NCBI RefSeq assembly: GCF_001971725.1
Contig: NZ_CP019388.1
Coordinates: forward strand, 1 to 64,000
DNA length: 64,000 nt
Origin: Winogradskyella sp. J14-2
GTDB lineage: Bacteria > Bacteroidota > Bacteroidia > Flavobacteriales > Flavobacteriaceae
Direction: 5' to 3'
The notes under the pieces were generated by a model. That model did not search any database, was not told where the DNA came from, and worked only from the letters and a program-made list of their open reading frames with translations. A program made the translations under genes and the position numbers. Positions 33,213 through 42,015 of the stretch are shown here, one piece after another; the stretch's first letter is position 1; every line of letters begins with the position of its first letter.

Positions 33213-33680
33213 TTAAAAGTCTATTTCATCTAATTCTTCAGTTTCGTTTTTATCAATCGATACTTCCAATTCCAGCTTACGTAAAACTATTTCGTCCTCA
33301 ATTAATTCCGCTAAAAAGCTCCAACCTTTAGAATCTGGGACAAAAAATGGTTCAGGTAAATTATATTCCGATTTTGATTTGTCATAGTAAATAATAGTTT
33401 CGAATCCATCGATATTAATTCTTTCAGCACGAAATTCAGTTGACTTTGATTTTAATCCATTTAATGAAATGAGAGTTTTGTAATTTTTGTCATTTAATCT
33501 TTCCGATTTAATATGCAAAAAGATATCTCCAGAATATGTGTAATTTTTCAGAGAGTCTTTTTCGATTATGTGTTTCGCTATTCTTTCAGCAATTCTTTTT
33601 TCAGTTCCGTCCGAATTCATTTTTCCGCAACCAAAAATTCCGAAAATAAATACTATTGTGAGGACTTTTATTTTATTCAA
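33213..33680 (-). CDS. lipoprotein, unknown
   Basis: About 155 residues with the start set at the TTG at 33680, which gives the clean lipoprotein signal MNKIKVLTIVFIFGIFGCGK. The frame stays open to a GTG inside the attC-like core (33716), which would only add polar residues before the signal. Mature part polar; family not recognised. Confidence 0.65.
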   Translation of the reverse strand: MNKIKVLTIVFIFGIFGCGKMNSDGTEKRIAERIAKHIIEKDSLKNYTYSGDIFLHIKSERLNDKNYKTLISLNGLKSKSTEFRAERINIDGFETIIYYDKSKSEYNLPEPFFVPDSKGWSFLAELIEDEIVLRKLELEVSIDKNETEELDEIDF

Positions 33681-33712
33681 TTCAAATGTTTTAGAGCTGT
33701 TTGGGATATGTT

Positions 33713-33844
33713 GCACAACGGTTTTGTATATGGTTTGTTGCGTGGTTAAACAACTAAGTTAACAAATTAAAACCGAATAGAAAATCCGCGAGGATTTTCG
33801 TAAGTAGGCAAGAACCAAGCAATAAATTATATACAGTGTTGTAG
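33713..33844 (-). repeat. attC-like site 31 (family B variant)
   Basis: GCACAACGG to CAGTGTTGTAG, 132 bp, central GAAAATCCGCGAGGATTTTC. Confidence 0.85.
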
Positions 33845-34324
33845 CTAGTATTTTATTCCGTTATTATTTAGTATTTCCGCTGTTTCATTTTTAGTCAAAA
33901 CTCTAATTGTCTTTCCAGAATGACCATATAAATCAGAAGTGTTTTTCGGTCTGTTATATTCTTTCAATTCGTAATTGAATTTTTTAGTCCTAAAGTTATA
34001 GTTAATAGAAACTATTGTTTTTAAAGAATCGACCATTACGACATAGTTGTCATTTTCCATTTCAATTCCTTTATTCCATTTGTCAAAAGAAGCATATTTA
34101 GCATAGAATCTTGGAACATTTTCACTTTCATTTTTCCAACTTTGATAAACGTACGTGTTTTCACCTTTCTTTATCAAAGTAGAATCAATAGGTACAAGTC
34201 CGATTTTTATTCGTTCGTCGTTGAATGATGTTCCATAAAAAGTAGGATGATATTCTTTAAACAACTCAAACCCGAAGTATAAAATCAAGATAAGGCTTAA
34301 TATTTTCCAAGAGTGTTTTTTCAT
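33845..34324 (-). CDS. single-pass membrane protein, unknown
   Basis: 159 residues with an N-terminal membrane helix (WKILSLILILYFGFELF) and a polar periplasmic domain (TYVYQSWKNESENVPRFYAK). Family not recognised. The stop touches the attC-like core. The ATG is within about 12 bp of the cassette start. Confidence 0.6.
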   Translation of the reverse strand: MKKHSWKILSLILILYFGFELFKEYHPTFYGTSFNDERIKIGLVPIDSTLIKKGENTYVYQSWKNESENVPRFYAKYASFDKWNKGIEMENDNYVVMVDSLKTIVSINYNFRTKKFNYELKEYNRPKNTSDLYGHSGKTIRVLTKNETAEILNNNGIKY

Positions 34325-34329
34325 ATTAG

Positions 34330-34461
34330 CTACAACGTGATTGTGTATGATTAGTTGCGTGGTTTAAGCACTAAAGTTAGTAAATAAATCACAGATAGAA
34401 AGTCCGCGAGGACTTTCGTAAGTAGGCTATAACTAGCAATGAATTATACACTTTGTTGGCA
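34330..34461 (-). repeat. attC-like site 32 (family B)
   Basis: CTACAACGT to CTTTGTTGGCA, 132 bp, central GAAAGTCCGCGAGGACTTTC. Opens AACGT instead of AACGG. Confidence 0.85.
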
Positions 34462-34468
34462 GTAGTTT

Positions 34469-35500
34469 TTATCTTTCCCAACCGTTTATTATTCTTTCTT
34501 TTTCGGTCAATTTTATTTCATCTCCTTCACTTGAACGAAACCAAATTTCAAATCTTACTTTGTATTTATGGCTCCAGTCTCCTTCATAAACGGTTAATTC
34601 GGATTCATAAGGAAATATTGTTTTTCCGTCTTTGGACCAACCAATTTCCCTTGTAGTTCTTGGTGTCATTCTATCAGCAGATAAACGTTCATTTGTTTTG
34701 GAATTGAAAACCTTGACATATACAATACCTTTTGTGTTTGTGGATAATCCTGCCTTTACAACATAAATACCTGGTTGCATTCCATCTTCAATTTCAAAAT
34801 AATTAGAATTTAATTGAATTGGATAAAATTTCTTTATTGGTGAAACTCCGTTTCTCTCAATTTCATTAAGGTTATTAAGAACCATTGATAATTCAGTATT
34901 TACTTCTTGAATAGTTTGGTTAGTGAAATTGCGCTCCAACTTTTTAGATTGTTCATATATTTCAATGTTAATAGAATTTCCTTGTAAAATGAGGTAAGAA
35001 CTATTTCCTGGTGTTCCAGAATGTTCCGACTCTATTATAGTTTTAATGCTATTATCTTTTGTGCCGGCGTAAGTGATATGAGTTGTATCTCTTCCTTGTC
35101 CAAAGTAATTCCCAAAGGATATTATAACTCTAGTTTGATAAATGTCAGAATCTCCATAAAAATCAGAATAGTATCCATTGAGGGTCGTTTCGTAAATTCC
35201 GTTTCGTTCTTCTTTTCTAATAGCATACGTAACTTCATATGGTGTTCTGAACTTCTTTTCTTTCCTAATTTCCCATCTAGGATTTCCTGAAATATAGCGT
35301 TTCAGAATTTCTATGTTGGTTTCATTAAATTGGTCTAAAGTGAGTGAATTATTGATTTGAATTTCGGATTCGACAGGACGACTTAATTCACCTCCATAAG
35401 TTCTATATTTTGTAGACGATTTGTCTTTGTCTTGTTTTTGTCCATTACACGAAGTAATGAGAGCGAAGGTTATTAATATTATGAGGGTATTTATTTTCAT
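34469..35500 (-). CDS. large lipoprotein, unknown
   Basis: 343 residues, lipobox ITSC in MKINTLIILITFALITSCNG. The mature part has two regions: a helical one around residue 60-200 and a β-sandwich-like C-terminus (MQPGIYVVKAGLSTNTKGIV, YKVRFEIWFRSSEGDEIKL). Probably outer-membrane anchored. Family not recognised. Single-gene cassette with ends TTGGCAGTA/TACTGCCAA. Confidence 0.7.
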   Translation of the reverse strand: MKINTLIILITFALITSCNGQKQDKDKSSTKYRTYGGELSRPVESEIQINNSLTLDQFNETNIEILKRYISGNPRWEIRKEKKFRTPYEVTYAIRKEERNGIYETTLNGYYSDFYGDSDIYQTRVIISFGNYFGQGRDTTHITYAGTKDNSIKTIIESEHSGTPGNSSYLILQGNSINIEIYEQSKKLERNFTNQTIQEVNTELSMVLNNLNEIERNGVSPIKKFYPIQLNSNYFEIEDGMQPGIYVVKAGLSTNTKGIVYVKVFNSKTNERLSADRMTPRTTREIGWSKDGKTIFPYESELTVYEGDWSHKYKVRFEIWFRSSEGDEIKLTEKERIINGWER

Positions 35501-35511
35501 TCTGTAATTAC

Positions 35512-35645
35512 TGCCAACGTGTTTGTATATGATTTGTTGCGTGGTTTAAGCACCTAATTTAGTAAATAATTACCGACCAAGAAAGTCCGTGAGGACTTTC
35601 GTAAGTAGGCGAGAAGCCAGCAATAAATTATATACGGTGTTGTGC
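35512..35645 (-). repeat. attC-like site 33 (family B variant)
   Basis: TGCCAACGT to CGGTGTTGTGC, 134 bp, central GAAAGTCCGTGAGGACTTTC. Encodes the YAQHRI tail and stop of the gene at 35628. Confidence 0.85.
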
Positions 35646-36155
35646 GTAGGCTTTTATCATTTCGTCCATTTTCTCTTTTGGATATTTCCAGTTCAACATT
35701 TTATTAGGTGAACTATTCAGTTTATTGTTTAAATCTCTAAATGGCATATTATCATAAGTTCCATAGTCTTTTTTCCAATCGTCCATTTGAAATAAACAGT
35801 TATTCAAAGAGCCACTCGTACTTCCGTCATTATTTGTTTCGCACAAATTAATTTCGCCAATTATTTTATCGACCAATGTGTAATCTGTTTTAATTCCATC
35901 ATTATTCAACTGAAAATACAGAGTTTTCTTAAAAATAGTGGATATATTTTTCAAATCAGATTTTTTTACATTTGGTATAATCACAAGATATTTCGTTAAC
36001 TTATTTATGATTAACCAGCATTTTTTATTACTCACATAAAATAGAGTAGCAGTCCAATTACCTAAAAATTCATTTTCTATACTTACCTCACTAGAAATGA
36101 ATTCATTAGTTGTTTTTTCAAGTTTTCTAGTTGTAAAAATGTTTGTCTTAATCAT
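35628..36155 (-). CDS. hypothetical cassette protein with attC-encoded tail
   Basis: 175 residues, soluble, unrecognised; central KCWLIINKLTKYLVIIPNVK and YDNMPFRDLNNKLNSSPNKM. The C-terminal AQHRI and stop come from the attC-like site. The 240 bp between the ATG and the cassette start (36397) are AT-rich and hold no ORF. They include the inverted repeat TAGACAAAAGTCTA (36187-36200), a possible operator or terminator. This long leader may carry a promoter, though no exact -7 box is present. Confidence 0.6.
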   Translation of the reverse strand: MIKTNIFTTRKLEKTTNEFISSEVSIENEFLGNWTATLFYVSNKKCWLIINKLTKYLVIIPNVKKSDLKNISTIFKKTLYFQLNNDGIKTDYTLVDKIIGEINLCETNNDGSTSGSLNNCLFQMDDWKKDYGTYDNMPFRDLNNKLNSSPNKMLNWKYPKEKMDEMIKAYAQHRI

Positions 36156-36396
36156 TAAATTTTCTCTAAGATAGGTTTTTGCATTATAGACAAAAGTCTA
36201 GCGTTTTTTTCGTTTAGTGAATTTATTAATTTTTACTTTAAAATCTAAAAAAATCGTTTCAATTTAAATTCCAGCGTAACGTTCCGCAAGAGTAAATAAT
36301 TCGTGTGTAACGTTATTCAGTTTCTGATTAGTTATTTGTTTATAAATGTCGAAAGGATTAAATTTTAGCTTGATTTTTGTTGGTCTGTCAGCTTAC

Positions 36397-36530
36397 GCAC
36401 AACGAGTTTGTGTAAGCGTCAGTAACGGGAAAATGAGTAAATATTTTTCCACTGACGCAACTAAGTTAGTTAAAACTGCTGAATTTCCGATAGGGAATTC
36501 AGTAGTTATTGCGTTTACACGTTGTTAGCT
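36397..36530 (-). repeat. attC-like site 34 (divergent)
   Basis: GCACAACGA to CGTTGTTAGCT, 134 bp. Arms GTGTAAGCGTCAGTAACGG and GTTATTGCGTTTACAC, central GAATTTCCGATAGGGAATTC. Same architecture, different sequence. Confidence 0.8.
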
Positions 36531-36642
36531 AATGCAACGAAAGATTAGAGTTAGAAGTTCGAGTAAAAAATCCGATTATAAAATTTTTCAATTTTCAGAA
36601 TAATTTTTTGGATAATGGTTGCTTAAAACTCAAAAAAAAATC

Positions 36643-36669
36643 GCGAAAAAAAACCAGGCTTTTTTTCGC
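36643..36669. terminator. hairpin in the gene-less cassette
   Basis: GCGAAAAAAA and TTTTTTTCGC form a 10-bp stem around the loop ACCAGGC. It looks like an intrinsic terminator (T-tract within the stem, active in either direction) or an RNA structural element. Confidence 0.4.
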
Positions 36670-36676
36670 AGTAGTT

Positions 36677-36795
36677 AAATTCAGAGTTTGAGTAAGTAGA
36701 AATTCCGCTTTATTAAATTCCGCTTGAGTGAGAATCCGAGTTCGAGTGGTAAAATTCAGAGTTTGAGTAAGTAGAAATTCCGCTTTATTAAATTC
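36677..36795. repeat. 44-bp direct repeat, period 75 bp
   Basis: The segments 36677-36720 and 36752-36795 are identical over 44 bp (both start AAATTCAGAGTTTGAG and end TTTATTAAATTC). Shorter related pieces (GAGTGAGAA) follow each copy, so the larger unit is about 75 bp and partly degenerate. Confidence 0.8.
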
Positions 36796-36875
36796 AGAGT
36801 TGAGTGAGAAAAACTGCAAATATTCAATGTTTAGGTTTTCCGTTATTTATGGAAATGGAATTTCCGAGTTGTTTT

Positions 36876-37075
36876 AGCTAACGGTCTAGTATATGAAAAG
36901 TAGCGCTGAAAATAAGCAGTTACTTTTCGGATTATGCACAAGCCGAATTTTTAATTTTACTATTTATCTTTTTATTTGGAAATCGTCAAATTTAAAAATT
37001 TGGCGACTTTCCAAAAATGCCCAAGACTTAGTTTTAGCAATGACTTGCGCTATTTTTTATATACAATGTTACCAC
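36876..37075 (-). repeat. attC-like site 35 (family C variant)
   Basis: AGCTAACGG to CAATGTTACCA, 200 bp. Outer arms TATATGAAAAGTAGCGC / GCGCTATTTTTTATATA, inner stem GAATTTTTAATTTT / AAATTTAAAAATTT. Confidence 0.8.
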
Positions 37076-37084
37076 ACGTTTTTT

Positions 37085-37372
37085 TTACATCTGTAGGTTC
37101 AGATTTAGTTTCGCTCCTAATGCGTTAAAAATCCGCATAACAGTTTCGAAAGTCACATTTCCCGTACTATTTTCAAGTCTTGATATTTGCGCTTTTTTAA
37201 CTCCAACTAATTCCCCTAATTGTTCTTGGGTTAGTTTCCTTTTTTTTCGGGCAGTTTTTATCATATCTCCAATCAATTCAAGTTTTAACTCAAATTCATA
37301 TTCATCTCTTTCTTCAGTTCCCTTTTTTCCAATTAAAAGGTCTTCTGCTTGGTCTAAAGTGTAACTTTTCAT
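37085..37372 (-). CDS. XRE-family antitoxin (HigA-type)
   Basis: 95 residues. The C-terminal HTH reads KRKLTQEQLGELVGVKKAQI, then SRLENSTGNVTFETVMRIFN and ALGAKLNL. The upstream toxin gene overlaps it by 4 bp (ATGA-type). It should neutralise the Gp49/HigB-type toxin and autoregulate. Confidence 0.8.
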   Translation of the reverse strand: MKSYTLDQAEDLLIGKKGTEERDEYEFELKLELIGDMIKTARKKRKLTQEQLGELVGVKKAQISRLENSTGNVTFETVMRIFNALGAKLNLNLQM

Positions 37373-37710
37373 TTCTTTTTGTTTTTAAAATATTCTTTCC
37401 TAATTCTGTCGGCTTTATTAATTTCTTTCTTATCTACTTTACTTGTTTTCTTTATAATTCCGTGAGTAGCAAAAACTAATGTTTCGCTTTTATCTTCTTT
37501 GTCCCAAAAAGCTAAAAGTCGATATTGATTTCCTGAGTATAGGGTTCTGAATTCCCATATTTCGTCAGTCAGTTTTTTAAAGAACTTTGGGTCAGATTGC
37601 TGTTCGGCACGTCTTATATTCTGAAATATTTTCTTTCGAGCTTTGAGATTTTGTTTTTCAATAAATTCAAATGCCTCTGAAAGTAATTTTGTTTCAAATC
37701 TTTTAATCAT
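37369..37710 (-). CDS. HigB/Gp49-type toxin
   Basis: 113 residues of the phage-derived Gp49/HigB (RelE superfamily) type: FIEKQNLKARKKIFQNIRRA, DEIWEFRTLYSGNQYRLLAF, and LVFATHGIIKKTSKVDKKEI. Known relatives cleave mRNA on the ribosome. First gene of the operon, with its own promoter box about 25 bp upstream. Unrelated in sequence to the HI1419-type toxin at 10936. Confidence 0.8.
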   Translation of the reverse strand: MIKRFETKLLSEAFEFIEKQNLKARKKIFQNIRRAEQQSDPKFFKKLTDEIWEFRTLYSGNQYRLLAFWDKEDKSETLVFATHGIIKKTSKVDKKEINKADRIRKEYFKNKKK

Positions 37711-37734
37711 TTTTGCCTACAAACATTTAAAAAG

Positions 37735-37742
37735 CAAATATA
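37735..37742 (-). promoter_or_regulatory. -7 box of the Gp49/HigA cassette
   Basis: TATATTTG on the minus strand matches TAnnTTTG, 25 bp before the toxin ATG. TTTTG lies further upstream but with a long spacer. Confidence 0.5.
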
Positions 37743-37787
37743 CAAAAAGTTTCGTTATATGTAAACAAAATGCGGATTTTAAATGTG

Positions 37788-37918
37788 TGGTAACGGTCGT
37801 GGCTATGAGTAGTTGCGTGGGTTAGCACTTAACTTTGCAAATACGCACCACACTGAAAATCCGCAAGGATTTTCAGAAGTAGGCGAGAACAAGCAATTAC
37901 TTATAGCCATTGTTAGCC
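37788..37918 (-). repeat. attC-like site 36 (family A)
   Basis: TGGTAACGG to CATTGTTAGCC, 131 bp, central GAAAATCCGCAAGGATTTTC. Confidence 0.85.
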
Positions 37919-38514
37919 ACTGTTTTTATTTCATTTTTTATTATCGAATCAACTTCTTTGTCAGTCAATCTCAAATCTCCGTTTGAGTAAAATCTAATTT
38001 TAAAATCGTCCATTTTCCAAGGTTGCATTCTTTGGGATTTCCAGTTGTTTGGGCTTTCCAATTCAATCCGTTGATAATTGTCAGCGATTGAGTTTATAAT
38101 TCCAACATTGTCTTTAAATTCCATTTTCTTGTTGAACGGGAAAGAATAATTTAATTTCGAATTTTTTAAAGTCCCGTTATTTTCAAGCACAACGAAATAG
38201 TCAGTTTTTTTATCTCTCAAGTCAATAATTATTTCACGCTTTGTGAACGAAAAGATTGTGATACCAACAATCAAAAGGGTTAGTTCAATTCCGTTCAGTT
38301 TTTTTATATTTACTCTGTTTGCAAATATTCTGTCCAGAATTACAATTAGCCCTACGATTAAAACTCCGAATATGATAATTGCTCCGCCCAAACTTCCGCC
38401 ACCATTTAAAGTCAGTCCATTGATTCCAATCGGAAGTCCAATGAATATCAGAATTATTCCCAAAATCGAGAATATTGTTGGATTCTTAAATATTTTTCCG
38501 ATTGTGCTTTTCAT
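37897..38514 (-). CDS. membrane protein with attC-encoded tail
   Basis: 205 residues. Three hydrophobic segments near the N-terminus (IFSILGIILIFIGLPIGI, LGGAIIIFGVLIVGLIVIL, IELTLLIVGITIFSF) precede a polar domain (YFVVLENNGTLKNSKLNYSF, WKMDDFKIRFYSNGDLRL). The tail VANNGYK and stop come from the attC-like site. Family not recognised. Confidence 0.65.
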   Translation of the reverse strand: MKSTIGKIFKNPTIFSILGIILIFIGLPIGINGLTLNGGGSLGGAIIIFGVLIVGLIVILDRIFANRVNIKKLNGIELTLLIVGITIFSFTKREIIIDLRDKKTDYFVVLENNGTLKNSKLNYSFPFNKKMEFKDNVGIINSIADNYQRIELESPNNWKSQRMQPWKMDDFKIRFYSNGDLRLTDKEVDSIIKNEIKTVANNGYK

Positions 38515-38521
38515 AAATTGT

Positions 38522-38652
38522 GGCTAACGGTCTCGGCTATGAGTAGTTGCGTGGTTTAGCGATTAACTTTGCAAATACACACCAAACTGAAAATCCGCAA
38601 GGATTTTCAGAAGTAGGCGAGAACAAGCAATTACTTATAGCCATTGTTGTAT
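38522..38652 (-). repeat. attC-like site 37 (family A)
   Basis: GGCTAACGG to CATTGTTGTAT, 131 bp, central GAAAATCCGCAAGGATTTTC. Encodes the NNGYK tail of the gene at 38631. Confidence 0.85.
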
Positions 38653-39395
38653 GCCGTTTTTTTATTTTTTATCCATTTTTCGCAATTCGACTTTGCTATT
38701 TCTTTTTCTAAATACGGTTGATTCTTCTCAACTGTCTCGATACAAAAATCTATAATTCCAGCTTCATTATTTAGTCCGATTAATTTATCCGATTTTTTCA
38801 ATTTAAAAACTTCGAGTAGGAAATATGCAGTCCAAAGGTTTATCCAATATTGTCCTTCTTGCAGATACTGGTAAAAGTCCGAAAGTTTATTTCGATTCTT
38901 ATGGTTTAAAGCAATCCTTTCAAGCTTGTTTTGTAATTCGGGTTTATTTTCTAAATATTCAAAAGGCTCAATATTCGACTTCCATAATTCTTTACAGGTA
39001 ACAATGTAAGATTCAGGATTTGATTTCAACTCTTGGTAAACTTTTTCCAGTTTTTCCCAATAATCTTTACACATCCATTTTAGTGTCAAATACGAGCTTC
39101 CAATTCCGATTTTCTTTACTGCATTCCTTTTTGCAAGCGATTCCGTTATACTATCAACTAACCATTTCTCATCAAAACCTGCCCATTCTCCAGCAACGCT
39201 CATTAAGTTCGGCTGTAAGACTGGAAAAACCTCATATTTATTAATTTCTTTGACTTTTTCAAAAGAATAAGGACTTTCAATGATTTTAAACGCAATATGT
39301 CTGAAATCTGATTCTTGAAGTTCTGTGTCAAGATAAAAATCAGATAATGCAATCCAAATTGGTTTCCTTTCTTCTATGTTCAAAGTTTCGTTCAT
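38631..39395 (-). CDS. hypothetical cassette protein with attC-encoded tail
   Basis: 254 residues, soluble, acidic, Trp-rich, largely helical by composition (AGEWAGFDEKWLVDSITESL, YWEKLEKVYQELKSNPESY). A start such as RKPIWIALSDFYLDTELQES resembles a family of small bacterial proteins of unknown role that I cannot name. The last residues YNNGYK come from the attC-like site. Confidence 0.65.
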   Translation of the reverse strand: MNETLNIEERKPIWIALSDFYLDTELQESDFRHIAFKIIESPYSFEKVKEINKYEVFPVLQPNLMSVAGEWAGFDEKWLVDSITESLAKRNAVKKIGIGSSYLTLKWMCKDYWEKLEKVYQELKSNPESYIVTCKELWKSNIEPFEYLENKPELQNKLERIALNHKNRNKLSDFYQYLQEGQYWINLWTAYFLLEVFKLKKSDKLIGLNNEAGIIDFCIETVEKNQPYLEKEIAKSNCEKWIKNKKTAYNNGYK

Positions 39396-39404
39396 TCAAA
39401 TGGC

Positions 39405-39536
39405 ATACAACGGTCTAGTGTATGATTTCGTTGCGTGTTTAAGTACTAAAGTTAGCAAATAATCACAGATAGAAAATTCCAGCGGAATTTTCGTAAGTAA
39501 GCTCTAACTAGCAATGAATTATACACATTGTTAGCA
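39405..39536 (-). repeat. attC-like site 38 (family B)
   Basis: ATACAACGG to CATTGTTAGCA, 132 bp. Same sequence as site 10 apart from the opening core. Confidence 0.85.
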
Positions 39537-39546
39537 ATAGTTATTT

Positions 39547-40209
39547 TTATTCGATGTACCTGAATGTTTTATAAACTTTTCCAATCATTCCTTTATTTGT
39601 AAAATCGGCAAATGTTTTTATTTCAGACTGTTCATTCGCTATCATAGAAATCATAACTGCATTTAGCTCTTCATTTTCTTTTGGTAATGGTATTACAAAC
39701 ATTATTTTATAGACTCCATTATAACCTTGTTCAATAAAGTCAGAATAGTCTACTTTTCCCTCGAACAAATAATTCATTTCTCCATTAAACTCTTTTTTTC
39801 CAACAGTTAGAATTTCCATTTCAGGAAACTGTTTTTTTAAGTTATCTGCTACATTTTCAATTAATGTCAATGTAAGATTCTTATTTTTCAAAGTAATGGT
39901 AGAGTTTCCAATCGAAAGTTCTTCTACAACTATATTTTCGATTGTCTTTTTCATTACAATATGGTTTTCCTTATCATTTGGTGTTTCCACATCATAACCA
40001 TTCGGATATTCAATAGCAAATCGAGTTATTGGCAATTCCTTTGACTCACAAATCTTTTCGTCAGCTACATAAAGGTTTTCGAATGTTTTAGATTCGACCT
40101 TTGGCATTTTACCTAAATCAACGTTTTTAGAATTATTCGTGTTTATAGTAAATTCGCAACTACTCAAAAGAAGCGATAAGGTTAAAATAAGTGTAATTCT
40201 GTTTCTCAT
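39547..40209 (-). CDS. lipoprotein, copy 2
   Basis: Identical 220-residue lipoprotein to the one at 13196 (lipobox LLSSC). The duplicated unit is the full cassette from core to core. Confidence 0.75.
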   Translation of the reverse strand: MRNRITLILTLSLLLSSCEFTINTNNSKNVDLGKMPKVESKTFENLYVADEKICESKELPITRFAIEYPNGYDVETPNDKENHIVMKKTIENIVVEELSIGNSTITLKNKNLTLTLIENVADNLKKQFPEMEILTVGKKEFNGEMNYLFEGKVDYSDFIEQGYNGVYKIMFVIPLPKENEELNAVMISMIANEQSEIKTFADFTNKGMIGKVYKTFRYIE

Positions 40210-40215
40210 AATTAT

Positions 40216-40349
40216 TGCTAACGGTCTCGTATAACCGTCAGTTACGGGTTAAATTAGCGATTATTTTCGGTTTAGCACAGATGTTAGCAATTCCGAGTGG
40301 ATTCGGACGTAGTCGAATCCGCCGTAATTGCGGTTATACATTGTTGGCA
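40216..40349 (-). repeat. attC-like site 39 (family D)
   Basis: TGCTAACGG to CATTGTTGGCA, 134 bp, arms GTATAACCG / CGGTTATAC. Confidence 0.85.
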
Positions 40350-40358
40350 AGTCGTTTT

Positions 40359-41048
40359 TTACCATATTACTTCGCACACTAAATAATTCCAAATCAGTAT
40401 TCTTACTTTTACACTTCCGATTGTTGGTGTTACAGAATATTGATAAATTCCGTCTTGAACTATATTCCAATTGTCAATTGGAATTCCGTCTTGAGTTAGA
40501 TACATATTTTGCATTGCTCGACTTCCAATTTCTGGTGCTTTTTGTAATTCCGTTACTGCAAAGAATGAATTTAATTCATCCTCTGATAATGTGTCGATAG
40601 GAACAAAAGCTATGTGTTCAGGTTTTTCCCATTGTCGGTCGCTATTCTCAAATTTTACGTGTCCATAAGCTAATTTTAATATCACATTTTCAATTCTTTC
40701 AGGTTCGATTTTAAAATGTGATTTTCCATTTTCATTTACAAAAGCATCGTCTAATCTAGCTTTTAGTTTTGTTTTCCGTTTTAGAGTTTTTACGATACTT
40801 TCTCGAGAAAGCTTGTCCAAATCTGTTGTGCCAGAAATCAGGCATTCAATCAAACACGCAAAGTATTCTTCGTCTAGTGAAAATCCATTGTTGCAATCCA
40901 AACAACTGGGTACGACTGGAAGATTTTCAGGATATGGTTTTTCGAGAAGAATTTTTGATGGAACGTGGTCTCTCGTGTCTGGATATTTTCCACAATATGC
41001 ACATTGAGTGTCCAATCTACTATCACTAAATGTTTTTATTTGTCTCAA
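40359..41048 (-). CDS. HNH-endonuclease-like protein
   Basis: 229 residues, TTG start in the conserved cassette leader (earlier non-ATG starts are possible). A treble-clef HNH region: CAYCGKYPDTRDHVPSKILL, then PVVPSCLDCNNGFSLDEEYF, giving two C-x2-C pairs and the DH of the ββα-metal fold. The remaining part (AYGHVKFENSDRQWEKPEHI) is unrecognised. HNH proteins of this size are common in variable regions; a nuclease or a defence role is plausible but unproven. Confidence 0.7.
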   Translation of the reverse strand: MRQIKTFSDSRLDTQCAYCGKYPDTRDHVPSKILLEKPYPENLPVVPSCLDCNNGFSLDEEYFACLIECLISGTTDLDKLSRESIVKTLKRKTKLKARLDDAFVNENGKSHFKIEPERIENVILKLAYGHVKFENSDRQWEKPEHIAFVPIDTLSEDELNSFFAVTELQKAPEIGSRAMQNMYLTQDGIPIDNWNIVQDGIYQYSVTPTIGSVKVRILIWNYLVCEVIW

Positions 41049-41080
41049 TTCTAATTGAATTTCGGATTTCCTTAAATGCT

Positions 41081-41212
41081 TGCCAACGGTAAAGTGTATG
41101 ATTTCGTTGCGTGTTTAAGCACTAAAGTTAGCAAATAATCACAGATAGAAAATTCCAGCGGAATTTTCGTAAGTAAGCCTTTACTAGCAATGAATTATAC
41201 ACATTGTTATGT
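41081..41212 (-). repeat. attC-like site 40 (family B)
   Basis: TGCCAACGG to CATTGTTATGT, 132 bp, central GAAAATTCC...GGAATTTTC. Confidence 0.85.
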
Positions 41213-41851
41213 GCTGTATTTTTTGTGTTCTCTTGTTTCCGTATTTTTCTTCTTTCCGTTTTTTATAGATTTAATTTCCAAGATATTCCCATCTTCATCA
41301 AGTTTGTATTCAGTTGTCAGATAGTAATATTTTTTAGGAAACATTTCAAAAATCAATAGTCGTTGTTTTATAAGTCTATTCTGCTCATTGTAAAAACTTT
41401 CCGTTTGAATTAAAGGTTTTTTTAAATCCAATCTCCATACTTCTGTTAGATTTCCCTCTTTATCGTATTTGTATTTAAACTTCTTACTATCACTTTTTCT
41501 TTTATTTGGTTCTAAAATATCGCTCGAATCAAATTTCTGATTGTAAGAAGTGACTAAACTATCGTTCTTATCGTATTCAGTCAATATTCTGGTTTGGTCA
41601 TTTGGGTATTCAAATGTCAGTCGTTCTGCAATATTTCCATTTCCGTCAAACTTTTTCAATTCAATTAGAAGTCCGTTTCTGTCATAAAGTTCAATTTTCT
41701 TTAGGTGTTTTTTCCCTTTCGGATATTCAATATAAAAGGATGTTTCCTTAATCTTATTCGATTTTCGCAATTGAATTTCTTTCTTAAATATATTTTGAGA
41801 AAATCCTACACTCGAAATTAAGAACAGGATTAAAAAGATAGTATTTTTCAT
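41207..41851 (-). CDS. secreted protein with YD-like repeats
   Basis: 214 residues from the ATG at 41851. Signal peptide KNTIFLILFLISSVGFSQ. The mature part repeats a short β-hairpin pattern (IELYDRNGLLIELKKFDGNG, FKYKYDKEGNLTEVWRLD, TEYKLDEDGNILEIKSIKNG) similar to YD/RHS-type or YwqK-like repeats. Probably periplasmic or surface-exposed; partner unknown. The frame stays open into the neighbouring attC-like site, but those residues precede the signal and are unlikely to be used. Confidence 0.7.
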   Translation of the reverse strand: MKNTIFLILFLISSVGFSQNIFKKEIQLRKSNKIKETSFYIEYPKGKKHLKKIELYDRNGLLIELKKFDGNGNIAERLTFEYPNDQTRILTEYDKNDSLVTSYNQKFDSSDILEPNKRKSDSKKFKYKYDKEGNLTEVWRLDLKKPLIQTESFYNEQNRLIKQRLLIFEMFPKKYYYLTTEYKLDEDGNILEIKSIKNGKKKNTETREHKKYST

Positions 41852-41868
41852 CGTTTTGGTGATATTGC

Positions 41869-42003
41869 ACATAACGGTTTTGGCTATGGTTTCGTTACGG
41901 AATGGTACGCGAGTATCATTCCGCCGTAACCATAAATTTAGCAAAAAGGCTTGAAATTCCGATTAGGAATTTCAGCCGTAATGAACTATAGCCGTTGTTG
42001 TGC
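41869..42003 (-). repeat. attC-like site 41 (family E)
   Basis: ACATAACGG to CGTTGTTGTGC, 135 bp. Same sequence as sites 8 and 62 apart from the opening core. Confidence 0.85.
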
Positions 42004-42015
42004 TTTCGTTATTTT

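Larger units (their letters stand above)
36531..36875. other. cassette without a convincing gene
   Basis: 345 bp between two sites, with matching cassette ends TTAGCTAA/TTAGCTAA, so it is a complete cassette. It holds a strong A/T-stem hairpin, a 44-bp direct repeat and no ORF with a plausible protein; the 74-codon minus frame just mirrors the repeat. It may be a non-coding RNA or regulatory cassette, or a decayed gene. Confidence 0.55.

Noticed and set aside
36595-36819. 74-codon ORF in the gene-less cassette
   Set aside because: Its sequence is mostly the translation of the direct repeat and the A/T hairpin, with no start signal or conserved pattern. Not credible as a protein without further evidence.
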